Notes under the pieces: model-generated | Told to the model about the DNA's origin: nothing | Seen by the model: the letters and a program-made list of their open reading frames with translations, nothing else | The model's database searches: none | Made by a program: the position numbers and the translations under genes | In this document: piece by piece, positions 12,436 to 22,724 of the stretch | Layout: the number at the start of each line of letters is the position of its first letter | Position numbering within the stretch: the stretch's first letter is position 1 | From: Spinacia oleracea | Taxonomy: Eukaryota > Streptophyta > Magnoliopsida > Caryophyllales > Amaranthaceae | Direction: 5' to 3' | DNA length: 64,000 bases | Assembly: GCF_020520425.1 (NCBI RefSeq) | Contig: NC_079491.1 | Coordinates: 48,474,027 to 48,538,026, forward strand

Positions 12436-12744
12436 CTTAATTTATATTACACCAATGTAAAACAACCTTATATAAAAGTTTGACTCTACCATCTACCATA
12501 GACTAATAAATCATCTCATACTTTCATTAGAAATTGAACTTCAATTTAACTTTTATTAAAGTTTCAATATACAAAAAAAAAAAAAAAAATTAAAAAGTTA
12601 CACCGCATACTTGTATTATGCATTGATGCATGAGTGCTTCACTATATGCATAAGAAATTAGAAAAACAAATATTCCCATTCTACACACTAGAATTGTTCA
12701 AAAATTACGCATTCAAGTGCGATACAGAACAAATCATGAAACTA

Positions 12745-13542
12745 CTAAAAATCGAAATCCCCGTCAAAGCCACCGTCATATCCATCATAACCACCGCCAA
12801 AATCAGATACCATATCTCCAATCAGAATTCCACCCAATGCACCACCCAACAACCCAGCGCCCATTCCCATCCCAAAATTATTATTCCTCCTTATCCCCAT
12901 CGACTGAACTTGGTGAGGATACCCATGTCCGTACCCGTATCCATGTCCATGTCCTTGATATGGATATGCCGTCTGCGGTGGCGCAGGGTAACCTGACACA
13001 GTTTGCCCCCACATAGGTGGCGGAGGATAAGGATAACTCTTAGTTGACGGTATTGGCCCACCCCCTCCTACCGTAAAACCACTTCCTACACCACCGCCAC
13101 CGGCAGTAAACTTTTCCCCAAACTTAAAAGAGAAATTCAAAACACCTTTCATTTTCCCAGACGCCTTCCTCACCTGATAACTAAAAGAACTTGCCTCTTT
13201 CCGGTCACTATGAATGGATAAAAGCTCGGTAACCGGCACCTGTACTTCTCCAATAAGCTTATCTCCCGGAAAAAAACGCTTGGAAAAGATCTGAAAACGG
13301 ATAGAGAGGCGGTTTTGATGCGCTGCGGAATCGTTTAGTGTGAAACAAATGGGGTAGTTCCATGTAGGATTCTTGTCCCCGTTCTTATCGACTGGTGTTC
13401 GATTTTTTAGGGCAGTTGAACGGCGGTTGACGGCGGCGTCGACAACAGAGATAACAACGTAAACGTCCATCTTCGAGAACAAATTTACGTGTTTTAGGTC
13501 ATTTGCTGAGAGGATTATTATGTCTAAGGTACGAAACTCCAT
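12745..13542 (-). CDS. SRC2-like C2-domain protein
   Basis: The intact single-exon ORF of 265 aa starts MEFRTLDIIILSANDLKHVN and ends at TAG (12747-12745). Residues 1 to about 125 form a C2 domain with the plant SRC2/BAP pattern: LDI-ISANDLK-VN, KMDVYVVIS, NPTWNYPICF, GDKLIGEVQVPV. These domains bind membranes, often with Ca2+. Residues about 150-235 are a Gly/Pro/Tyr-rich linker with YPYPPPPMWG and repeated GHGYGYG. The C-terminus has GMGAGLLGGALGGILIGDMV, the hydrophobic glycine segment typical of SRC2 proteins, then an acidic Asp/Gly tail. SRC2 proteins are small cold- or stress-induced proteins of membranes. Length and domain order are normal for the family. Confidence 0.92.
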   Translation of the reverse strand: MEFRTLDIIILSANDLKHVNLFSKMDVYVVISVVDAAVNRRSTALKNRTPVDKNGDKNPTWNYPICFTLNDSAAHQNRLSIRFQIFSKRFFPGDKLIGEVQVPVTELLSIHSDRKEASSFSYQVRKASGKMKGVLNFSFKFGEKFTAGGGGVGSGFTVGGGGPIPSTKSYPYPPPPMWGQTVSGYPAPPQTAYPYQGHGHGYGYGHGYPHQVQSMGIRRNNNFGMGMGAGLLGGALGGILIGDMVSDFGGGYDGYDGGFDGDFDF

Positions 13543-13720
13543 TGTTGTTTGTTAATTTGAGCAGTACGTTTGATTTGAAGGAAGTTTGATGGGGTACGTG
13601 ATTCTTTTATATATAGTTGAAGAAGGAAGATCGAGCGAAAGAAGTTAAATAACCGACCTAAAATGACGTGTTTCGTGATTATTTTAAGCTCATCCGCAAT
13701 TCTTTACGTGTTCTTAAATT
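13543..13720 (-). promoter_or_regulatory. Promoter of the SRC2-like gene
   Basis: Upstream of the minus-strand ATG, 13606-13616 reads TATATATAAAA on the gene's strand, about 65 bp before the start codon. ACGT-core elements occur at about 13595 (CACGTAC) and 13663-13675 (ACACGTCA), the sort bound by bZIP factors in stress-induced plant promoters; that function is inferred only from the motif. Confidence 0.55.
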
Positions 13721-14163
13721 GCGTTACCACGTATTCTAAAGTTAGTTAAGTACACCTCTATCTACAACTAAATATATTAAAGATATGACACGAATTGAAG
13801 TTCATCATTATGCATGAGGATTAGAATTATAGGGATAAGAGGTTGGAATCGTCAAATACCGATAAAATTATGAAATTTTTGTTTGTTAAGGGCCTTTTTT
13901 TACATTGTATTCAAAACTAATTTCTTGTCTACTGTCCGCGTAGGATTAATTTTTATTTTCTTTGATTTCTTATTTACAATTCAATGCGATTTAACCCATT
14001 TTATATACGTTTTAAACTTTTTTATTTTTCAAAATTTCAGATCTACATTCTGTTTATTCTCTTTCATTTTCTCTCTATGCTTTTCAAAATTTAGCCCAAA
14101 TTTCTAGGTTTTGTTCGATTTTATTCGTAATTATCTTATAATTCTTATAATTGGATCTATTAG

Positions 14164-14285
14164 ATGAGGAAAAATTGGAGGAAGTAGTAGATCAAGAAGG
14201 AGGTTCGTCGTTGCCGAAATCGAATCGAAGAATTTGCGCTCGCCTACAAATCTTCGCAAAATTTTTTAGAGATCACATCTCGGTT
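14164..14285 (+). pseudogene. Exon-like fragment of unknown origin
   Basis: An open stretch reads LDEEKLEEVVDQEGG and SLPKSNRRICARLQIFAKFF before a possible donor (TCGGTTTG). It lies at the left border of the AGTTACTATATG repeat region. I do not recognise the protein. It could be a captured exon or chance; the upstream 13883-14107 ORF is low-complexity. Confidence 0.3.
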
Positions 14286-15428
14286 TGTTGTTTTTTAAAG
14301 AATTTTAAGTCTATTTTTATTTAAAATTGAAAATATTTGTTGCTTTGAAGAAATTAATGTTTGTGTTTTACCGAAATATCGTTTTCACTTCGCAAATTCG
14401 ATCAGTGACTTCACGATTTTAAATAGTAACTATATGAGTAATACAGTAACTATATGGTTTAAAGAGGTACTATGTAATTTTAATGGTTACTATATGTGTA
14501 CAATAGTTACTATATTATTTTTATGGTTACTATATGTGTACAATAGTTATTATTTTGTTGAGTGATTTGAAATGTTTGTTGTTTTGTTGAAATTATGGTT
14601 AGTGTTTCACATAGTTAGTATATAAATGATATAGTCACCTTTAATATATGTTGCGAAATAGTGTTTTTAATAGTCACTGGAATGTTCGTTGTGTTTATGT
14701 TAGTAGTAGTTTTTAGAGTAACTATATTTTTTTTAAAAGTTACTATAACTTTAAAACAGTAACTATGTGTTTAAAATAGTCACTATATTTTTTAGAAAGT
14801 TATTATAAGTTTAAAACAGTAACTATGTGTTTAAGATAGTTATTATGTTATGAACAGTTTATAGTGACTTTTTGATAAATAATAGTTACTATACGATTAC
14901 ATTATGTACTATGTTATTTAGAGTATGTTTTTGTCCGTTTCTTAGATAGTGACTATATGATTATAATGGTTACTATATGTGTACAATAGTTATTATATTA
15001 TAATAATAGTCACTATATGTTTTATATAGTTACATATAATTACTATATATTTGAAATAGGTACTATGTTTATTTTATCATGATTTGTTACCATATGTTTA
15101 TTTTCTTCAATAGTTACTATATTGTTTATATAGTTACTATATGTTCGAAATATGTATTATGTTTATTTTATCATGATTTGTTATCATTATGTTCTTTTTA
15201 TATTCATGATTTTTTGTTCTCTGTGTTATTAATAATAAGAGTAACTATATTATTATGACAGTAACTATATGACTATAACAATAACTATATCTGCAGTTTT
15301 GCGAGTATCTTACCATCATTAAATCTAAGAGTTACTATATGATGTATAATATAAACTATATGTTTAAAATAGTTACTATGTTACTTTTTCATATTTAAAT
15401 GTTAAATTATTAACTTAGTTTATATGCT

Positions 15429-15591
15429 ATGGATTCAGAAATACAAAGATGATGTATCCATAATTGAAGTCGTGCAAAGAATAACTTCTGCAAGGAAAAT
15501 AAAAGTAGGAGAAGAAGAAGAAAATCCTGACAACAATGAAAACCAAGGACGTGGTAGAGGAATGAAGGATGTGCGTGGAAGTGGCGATTAA
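15429..15591 (+). pseudogene. Exon-like fragment within the repeat region
   Basis: After a possible acceptor (GGATTCAG) an open frame reads KYKDDVSIIEVVQRITSARK, then KVGEEEENPDNNENQGRGRG, and stops at TAA (15589-15591). Its composition (acidic, then an Arg/Gly-rich tail) is unlike the AT-rich repeats around it. Not recognised; probably a gene fragment carried by the element. Confidence 0.35.
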
Positions 15592-16568
15592 TATATTTTT
15601 TAGTTCAAAAATCATTTGAGTTTAATGTGATTTATTTAATAGATGCAAATAAAAGTTACTATATGAATTCTAAAACATCTATATCATATTGTTTATTTTA
15701 TAATATAGTAATTGTTCTACCGTTAAATTTACTTTTCTATATGATATAGTTACTCTTTGGATAAAATAGTTATTCTTATCGAAATGACTATTTTTTTCAT
15801 AGTTACTATTGTGAATATATAGTTACTTTACAGAACATATAGTTCCTATAATTTACTATTTTTGTCTGCAGGAATGAATATATAATACTCTTATTTTTTA
15901 CATACTTACTCTTTCTGATAACATTAACTATATGATATACTCCGTATAATAGTAACTATAAAATAAAAAGAGTTACATATGATATAGAAGAGAAAATATT
16001 TCTATACGATAAAAATATTTACTATATGATATAAAACAATCAAATCTTTGCGTATACATAATAAAGTAATTGGATTCTTATTATATATATAAAAAAAATT
16101 TAAAACAATCGTTCTTTTGGTGTGAACAATTAAATATTTGGTGTCTTAGATCCAAATTCTATGTGTTTCTTTTTTCGATTTTTTGATGGTTGCTTGTAAT
16201 TGTCATATTGAATATGTAGTTACTCTTTCAAAGTTATAATTACGTTTCCTAATAATATAGTTACCCTTTGCATATTATACGTACTTTACTCTTTGTGTTT
16301 GAAGGACTTGAAAAACAAGAATTTATGTATAGTTCATCTTTAAATGTTATAATTACTCTCCAGATAATATAGTTACTCTTTTTAACTATATTACATAGGT
16401 AAGACTATGTATGACTTTTATGACCATTTGAGTAATTATATTACGTATGAGTATAACTATATCAATATAAGAGTTACTATATGATCTATGCAGAAACTAT
16501 ATCACATATATTTATAATTATAAATTTAAAATTGTTGTATGACTATTCCAGTAAGTATATTAGATATA

Positions 16569-16930
16569 GGAAAAATTGATATTATCGGTCCCAACTATGG
16601 CCGATTTACTTTAAAAGGTCCCAACTTTTGATTATGTCAGGGTGGTCCCAATTATAGATAGTGTTTTCCAAAAATGGTCCCTTAGTTAAAATTAAGTGCT
16701 AAATAACTTAATTAACACTCATATCTCTCGTGCAATAATCATATTTTTTAATTAAATGAAGTAAATGGAACAGTATGATATGCTTAAATCAACTTAATTA
16801 ATAGTTTAATAAACCAAAGGACCATTCTTGGAAAACACACCTTAAAGTTGAGACCACTCTAGAATAATCAAAAGTTGGGACCTTTAAAAGTTACACGGCC
16901 ATAGTTGGAACTGTCAATATCAATTTTTCC
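16569..16930. mobile_element. MULE-type MITE with 9-bp TSD
   Basis: The left end GGAAAAATTGATATTATCGG and the right end (reverse complement GGAAAAATTGATATTGACAG) are inverted. The similarity extends inward for roughly 100 bp (CCAACTATGGCC; AGGTCCCAACTTTTGATTAT). The 9-mer TTAGATATA flanks at 16560-16568 and 16931-16939. About 362 bp and non-coding. The GGAAAA terminus resembles the MULE at 7380, but the interior differs. Confidence 0.88.
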
Positions 16931-17030
16931 TTAGATATATGTATAACTATTTGAACATAAAAAGTTACTATATGATCATTACACATTTACATGTATGCAA
17001 TTCTAGTTCTTATTATTGAAACTTAGTACA

Positions 17031-19840
17031 GGTTCGTTACTGTTCTTGAAGATGGAATATATGTCCACGTGCCATCAAAGAGCAATGAGATGGAAGATGG
17101 AAGAAGCCTTTGGAAAGTCTCGAAGTATTGATAAGTTCTTAATACACGCACTGCACCTCCTCGTAAGTCGATCTTCGTTACTGTCGCTGGTCTTGTGAGT
17201 TCTGATTCAAGAAGGCAGTTAAATGTTGTCACACGGCAACGTGCGGATGGTGCAGGGGCCTGCACGTAGATCTACGTGCACCTGCACCAAAACGCAAAAA
17301 CATTAAAAGAAAACGAAAAAGAACATAACAAACTAAACAGAAAGAACATAATAAAGTAAACGAAAAGAACATTAACTAAAACCTGAAAAGAACACTAATG
17401 CTAAAAAACTAAAGAAAATATACAAAAATGAAAATAACATATTCTCTCTCCTGATAAACTATAAAAAGAACAATTATTTTTCAAAAAGAACATCGTGTGA
17501 AAAATAAAACAGAAAAACAAAAAAAAAAATATTATCAATAATGTTATTAAATATTAAAAAACATAAATAAGTTAAAAAGAACACAAAATAATTAAAAAAA
17601 GAACAACAACTTTTTTACAAAACAGAAGAAAAAAGAACAAAACACATGGAAAAGAACAACATTTTCTTTTTCCTTATCAAACAAAAGAACAGAATGAAAG
17701 GGACGAAAAGAACAACAAATCTATGTTCTTTTATTAGTTGTATTTGTTCTTTTCAAACCACTTAGTGTTCTAATTAAAAAGACGAAAACGACGATATTTT
17801 GATGCACTTAAAACTAGATCTATATTTTTATTTAAATGTATTTTTGTTCTTATCCCACGCATCAGAACTATGTTCTTTTATTAAGTGTTATTTGTTCTAT
17901 TCAAACGATTTTATGTTCTAATTAAAAAGACGAAACGAAGATTTTTTGATGCACTTAAAACTAAATCTATATTTTTTTCAAAAGTATTTTTTGTTCTTTT
18001 ACCACAAATCGGACTATGTTCTTTTTTAAGTTTGTTCTTTTCAAACCATTATATGTTCTTTTTTAACAATCTATGTACGTTGATATAAAAGAACAAACTA
18101 TGTTGATTTAAAAGAACAAACTATGTTGATGACACAGTAAAAATAAAGTTGTGAAAAGAACATAACAACTTGAAAAAGAACATTAGAGGAAAGAACAAGG
18201 AAACGTACCTTAATCACTTGATCAACATGTATCAGGAACATCAATATCTTTTAATAAATCTTAAAAAACTGATCTCAATCCTCGGAAAATATCACGCTCT
18301 CCAGAGATTCTCTTGCTTCGAAAACTAACCAAATTGAACTAGTGTTTTTTCTTAATTCACTCATTTTCAACAAACAAGAAACATTCAGAAGGAATTTTAG
18401 AGAGAGAATAAGGAGAAAATGTTTTTTTTACTCTATCACTCACCATCTAACTCTTTCTCTTTCAAAAAATCTCTCTTATGTTGAGAGAATATAAATCATT
18501 TTCTCTTTCTCTCTCTAAAATGTATTTATAAAATGACTAATGGTTATGACTCATAAGTACAATTATTATATATATAGTTGCTGAAAAATAGAAAATGAAC
18601 AAATAGGAAGTAGAATCAAATAATTGAAGAACAAAGAAGGAGAAAGGAAAAATTGTTAAAGAGTGCATAATGAGAACTGTGCACGTGTTTTTAGTTTGTT
18701 ATTTTAACAGAGTATTATAAAAAGAACAAATGAAAAGACTAAAAGAACAAATATAGAGACTAAAAGGAACAAGTCAAGTACTTTGTCCCACAATAACATA
18801 TGATTCGGAATCATCATTTTCATCATTCTGTTATGAATTATCAAGCACATTATTCTTAATATCTGAGAAAAATAATAGGTTAACATGTATAAAAACAAGA
18901 AAAAGAACGCAATCAAAGAAACAAAGGATAAATAAAAAGTAACAAGAAAAATAACACAATAAAATATAAAGAACAAGTTATGAAACGCAAATAAAATTGA
19001 AAATAATAAAAAAGAAGAACACAGTAAAATAAAAGAACAAATTATGAAACGCAAATGGTCTATTTTTCTACTATAATGAAACTGTTCTTTTAATACGAGC
19101 ATAATGAAACTGTTCTTTTAATACGAACATATGTTCCTTTAATAGGTAAAAATGTTCTTTTCTGGGAAAAAAAATCGTAATTACGTAATCAAAATCTTCA
19201 AAATCAACGATTTCAACAAAATCAGCGTGTTATTACATAATTTGATTCATTAAAATCATCAAATTCATCAAAACACGATTATTACACAATCAAAATCATC
19301 AACATAGTCAAAATCATCAAAAACACAATTATTACAAAATCAAAATCATCAAAACATACCATTTATTATTACAAAATTGAAAAATTACCTCCCAAAATCA
19401 GATTACCAGTTGCAGAATTCAGGTTTGAAGAAGAAAAATCAATTTAATTTGATGTTGAAGCAGAAAAATCAACGAATTTTTGGGGATTTTCATTACTTTC
19501 TCTCTCTAAAACCCATTTAAGAAAACCTAGTTCACACTTTCTCTCTCCTCTTCATAGTTTGAATTCAAAATATAAAACCCAGAAGAATATATATCGCAAA
19601 AATAACAACGAATCAAATAAAAACGCGATAAACATAGCTGAAAAGAACAGAGCCTTTAATGTTCTTTTGTTTAGGGGAATTGTTCTTTTGTTCAAGGGCA
19701 TTGTTCTTTTTTCTGGGAATTTAATAAAAACGCGCGTTTTATGTTTAATGTTGGTCGTTTTGATCCCGGTGCACCTAGAGCTACGTGCACACGCCTGTAC
19801 CATCCAATTTGCGGTCACACGGAGCCAACCCATTAAGTAG
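17031..19840 (+). pseudogene. Exon-like gene fragment split by a MULE
   Basis: After an acceptor-like TTAGTACAG a frame reads VTVLEDGIYVHVPSKSNEME and DGRSLWKVSKY, then two adjacent stops (TGATAA at 17130-17135). It continues in the same frame as APPRKSIFVTVAGLVSSDSR and RQLNVVTR up to the MULE insertion at 17236. Removing the element and one TSD copy continues the frame as SQPIK and a TAG near 19838. The protein family is not recognised. The stops show it is dead in any case; it could be part of a larger captured fragment. Confidence 0.45.
17237..19813. mobile_element. Non-autonomous MULE (2.6 kb) saturated with AAAAGAACA motifs
   Basis: The 9-mer GTCACACGG flanks exactly at 17228-17236 and 19814-19822. 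Starting 8 bases in, the ends are inverted for about 60 bp: left GGATGGTGCAGGGGCCTGCA, right complement GGATGGTACAGGCGTGTGCA, both continuing through CACGTAG and on to AACATTAAA. The outermost 8 bases have diverged. The interior has dozens of AAAAGAACA / TGTTCTTTT motifs arranged in blocks of alternating strand, CT-rich leader-like stretches near both halves (18360-18530, 19490-19560), and no transposase. ORFs in it are AT-rich and not credible. Classification as Mutator rests on the 9-bp TSD. Confidence 0.78.
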
Positions 19841-20868
19841 TATAATAGTATTGGTAACAGTAAACCTGTTCGCCATGGAAAAGGGAGGAGAGAGAAAATG
19901 GAAGGGGTGGTGTGGTGAGAAGGAGAGAAAGAAGGAGAATGAGGTAGGTTATGTCACGTGAATTCCTCCTGATTCATGAGTGTAATTTACGAAAGTATCC
20001 TGGTCCACGTGAATTATAGCGTGGACCAGGTTCATGCAAGTGGGATTGTAAAAGTTAAGCATATATATATGTAAAAGTTATTTATTTTCCAGTGATAAAC
20101 TTTTTCATTTTAGTAAAACTTATTTCTTCAAACTAACTAATAATGTAGTGTAAAAAATTAATCATTTAACCTTTTAAAATATTTATCGATCAATTTTTTT
20201 TACTAGTATAAAAGTTAATCAAAACTAGCTTAAAGTTAAAAAAAAAAAAAGGTTAAAGTTATCTTGGTTTACAACAAATTTATTGTACACCTTGTGCGCA
20301 CAAGACCTTTTATTTTCTTTGGGTATTTGTTTTGAACGGGAATGAAATTGGGGATATGGTCAATTTGGTTACCACAAAATTTTGTTTACAAAGGGTGTAT
20401 AATAAATTTATTGTACACAGACTCAATTGGACGGGCTTGGTTTCTTTTGGGCTGCACTCACACATGCGAGTGTAAATGGAGTTTTTTTAAACTTTACTCT
20501 TCTCTTCTTGGTGCTTCTTTATTTTCCATTACCATACATAAGTTTTCAGCCCCTCTTTAGCATTTTCTCTCTCCTCGAAAAAAGAAATTGGGAGATTTCA
20601 TTTTTCAATTCTATTTTTCTTATTTTCTTTGATTTTTGATGTCGTGTACTAGTTTTGTTCGGTTTGCATAGATTTTATTTATCAAATGCAAACAAGATTT
20701 TCGACTAATGATAAAATGGTATTCAAGCTTATGGTTTTCGACTTAATAGTTTTGTTTTTGGATTAATAGTTAAGTTTCCTTTCTCCAACACTGTCTACTA
20801 TTTGTGTGAATGAAAAGAGGAGAACCAAACCTTAAAAGTATGCTTATTGTCTTACTTTCATAGTGCAG
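19823..20868. other. Non-coding; contains a perfect 11-bp hairpin
   Basis: No credible ORF. CCTGGTCCACG (19999-20009) and CGTGGACCAGG (20020-20030) form a perfect 11-bp stem with a 10-nt loop. The segment TTTATTGTACAC occurs twice (about 20279-20290 and 20408-20419). The right end leads into the exon-like fragment at 20869. Confidence 0.5.
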
Positions 20869-20940
20869 CTCCTCAAAAGGGCGGTGAGGTGAATCTAACC
20901 CTTGGGGGCATTGACCTCAACAACTCAGCGGGGTCAGCGT
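20869..20940 (+). pseudogene. Fragment resembling a Rho-GAP/PH-domain (REN1-type) protein exon
   Basis: After an acceptor (TTCATAGTGCAG) the frame reads PQKGGEVNLTLGGIDLNNSA. From memory, plant ROP GTPase-activating proteins with a PH domain (REN1 family) contain a nearly identical EVNLTLGGIDLNNS segment between their PH and GAP parts. Here the similarity stops after about 22 residues, without the rest of the PH-like region, so this is an isolated exon piece, most likely captured by a transposon. Identification depends on memory of one short motif. Confidence 0.5.
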
Positions 20941-21185
20941 GTTGCTTTCACTTTCATATTGTTTCTTTTACTAGCTTGATTTCCTGCAATTTCTCAATAC
21001 TATTGAACTCATGGATCTTATGAAACCAACACCTTTATATTGATATTCTGTTTTGGTAAAGCATAATATCCACGCAAATCTGCAATTCCTCCAAAATTTG
21101 ATTCAATACCTAAAAACAATTATCAGCTCTTTGCCTTGGCTCTTGCATATTTCCTACTAATGATGTCATTAATCTTTCATTGCAG

Positions 21186-21322
21186 CCCTGCTGCTGCACC
21201 AGATATAGTGTGTGCTAGGCAGGATGACCAAACATTACCTTCAATCCCCATTACTCCTATTGAGGAAGAAGATCCACCAGATCCCTCATCTGATTCTATT
21301 CTTCTTCCAGTCCTAGTACAAA
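21186..21322 (+). pseudogene. Exon-like fragment abutting a tRNA-like sequence
   Basis: After an acceptor-like CATTGCAG an open frame reads PAAAPDIVCARQDDQTLPSI, then PITPIEEEDPPDPSSDS and ILLPVLVQK, ending exactly where the tRNA-like sequence starts. Codon use and the Pro/Asp-rich composition look coding. I do not recognise the source gene. With the REN1-like piece 250 bp upstream it suggests capture of more than one exon. Confidence 0.4.
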
Positions 21323-21393
21323 AGGCTATTAGCTCAAATGGCAGAGCAATGTGCAATTATGTACATGGTGTGGGTTCAAATCTCGCATAGCCT
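21323..21393 (+). ncRNA. tRNA-like cloverleaf, left member of inverted pair 1
   Basis: 71 nt. Acceptor AGGCTAT/ATAGCCT pairs over 7 bp; TA; D arm GCTC-AAATGGCA-GAGC; an imperfect anticodon-type stem around ATGTG/TACAT; T arm GTGGG-TTCAAAT-CTCGC with two G-T pairs. A-box-like TAGCTCAAATGGCAGAGC and B-box-like GGTTCAAATC are present. The anticodon arm is too irregular for a functional tRNA gene. Three similar sequences occur in this window. Confidence 0.6.
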
Positions 21394-21414
21394 ATATGCT
21401 TGCAAGTTGCGAAC

Positions 21415-22720
21415 TAAGTTATGAGGTTTCACATAAGTGAAATGTTTTATGTAGCTTTACCTAACTTTTACTATAACAAGCTAACTGTTAATACAAAAAG
21501 GCTAACTTTAACTTATGAGGTTTCACGTAAGTGAAAAATTAGGAATATCAATTACTCCGTAAAATTTAAGAATATCAATATGAAAGTTAGCTATGGTGTA
21601 GTAAAGTTAAGAAAAGTCTCATATAAGTTCACCTAACTTTTACTGTAGACTAACTTTAACTTCAAAAATGATAACTTTTACTTTTTCTTACTAAAAAATG
21701 TTAACTTTAATTTCTGAGGTTTTACTTAAGTGAAAAATTAGGAATATCAATATAATTCGTATAAGGTAAGAATATCAATATAAAAGTTAGCTCTGGTGTA
21801 GTAAAAGATGAGAAAAGTATTATATAAGTTCACCTAGCTTTTACGGCTTGAAGGCTAACTTTTAATTCAAAATGCTAACTTTTACTTTTTTTTACTCAAA
21901 AAACCTAACTTTAATTTTTGAGGTTTCACTTAAGTGAAAAAATAGGAATATCAATATACTCCGTAAAAGTTAGCACTGGTGTAGTAAAAGTTAAGAAAAG
22001 TCTCATATAAGTTCATCTAACTTTTACTGCTGTGAAGGTTAACTTTTGATTCAAAAATGCTAACTTTTACTTTTTATACTGAAAAAGGCTAACTTTACCT
22101 TCCGAGGTTTCACTTAAGTGAAAAATTAGGAATATCAATCACTCTGTAAAAGATACAAATATCAATATAAAAGTTAGCTCTGGTGTAGTAAAAGTTCAGA
22201 AAAGTATCACATAAGTTCACCTAACTTTTACGGCTTAAAGCTAACTTTTAATTAAAAAATGCTAACTTTTACTCTTTTTTTTTCCTCAAAAAGCCTAACT
22301 TTAATTTTGAGGTTTCACTTAAGTGAAGAATTAGGAATATCAATATACTCCGTAAAAGTTGGCTCTGGTGTAGTAAAAATTAAGAAAAGTCTCATATAAG
22401 TTCACCTAACTTTTACTGCATGAAGACAAATTTTACTTCAAAAATGCTAACTTTTACTTTTTTTTCTTACTCAAAAATGTTAACTTTAATTTCCGAGGTT
22501 TCACTTAAATGAAAAATTAGAAATATAAATATATATACTTCGTAAAAGTTAAGAATATCAATGTAAAAGTTATCTCTGGTGTAGTAAAAGTTAAGAAAAG
22601 TCTCATTGAGTTCACCTAACTTTTACTGTTTGAATGCTAACTTTTAATTCAAAAATGCTAACTTTTACTTTTTATACTCAAAAAGCCTAATTTTAACTTC
22701 TGAAGTTTCATAATAAAATC
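21415..22720. repeat. Tandem array with alternating ~183/~204-bp units (dimeric order)
   Basis: The marker GTGTAG (of CTCTGGTGTAGTAAAAGTTAAG) starts at 21596, 21796, 21979, 22183, 22368 and 22579, giving spacings of 200, 183, 204, 185 and 211. Long units carry an extra AAGAATATCAATATAAAAGTTA-type segment that short units lack, so the array is built of long-short dimers of about 383-396 bp. Each unit holds TAACTTTTACT motifs in both orientations and the palindromic TTCACTTAAGTGAA. It is bounded by two inward-facing tRNA-like sequences. Confidence 0.85.
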
Positions 22721-22724
22721 AATA

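Larger units (their letters stand above)
14425..17000. repeat. Region saturated with AGTTACTATATG motifs in both orientations
   Basis: The motif AGTTACTATATG or its complement CATATAGTAACT recurs every few tens of bases (for example near 14428, 14445, 14484, 14505, 14524, 15254, 15330, 16464, 16962). Spacing is irregular, so this is neither a satellite nor a CRISPR array. Such density of a short motif on both strands is known from the subterminal regions of non-autonomous DNA transposons, where it binds transposase. I could not define outer termini. The array is interrupted by the MULE-type MITE at 16569-16930. Confidence 0.65.

Noticed and set aside
12634..13016. Two + strand ORFs of 99-120 aa
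   Set aside because: Antisense shadows of the SRC2-like gene's Gly/Tyr/Pro-rich region.
21323..21393. Functional tRNA genes at the four cloverleaf sites
   Set aside because: Anticodon arms have wrong loop sizes or lack the U before the anticodon, and the copies are paired inside repeats; kept as tRNA-like sequences only.
14425..22720. CRISPR-like repeat-spacer pattern
   Set aside because: Motif spacing is irregular and in both orientations or in long tandem units; the genome is eukaryotic.
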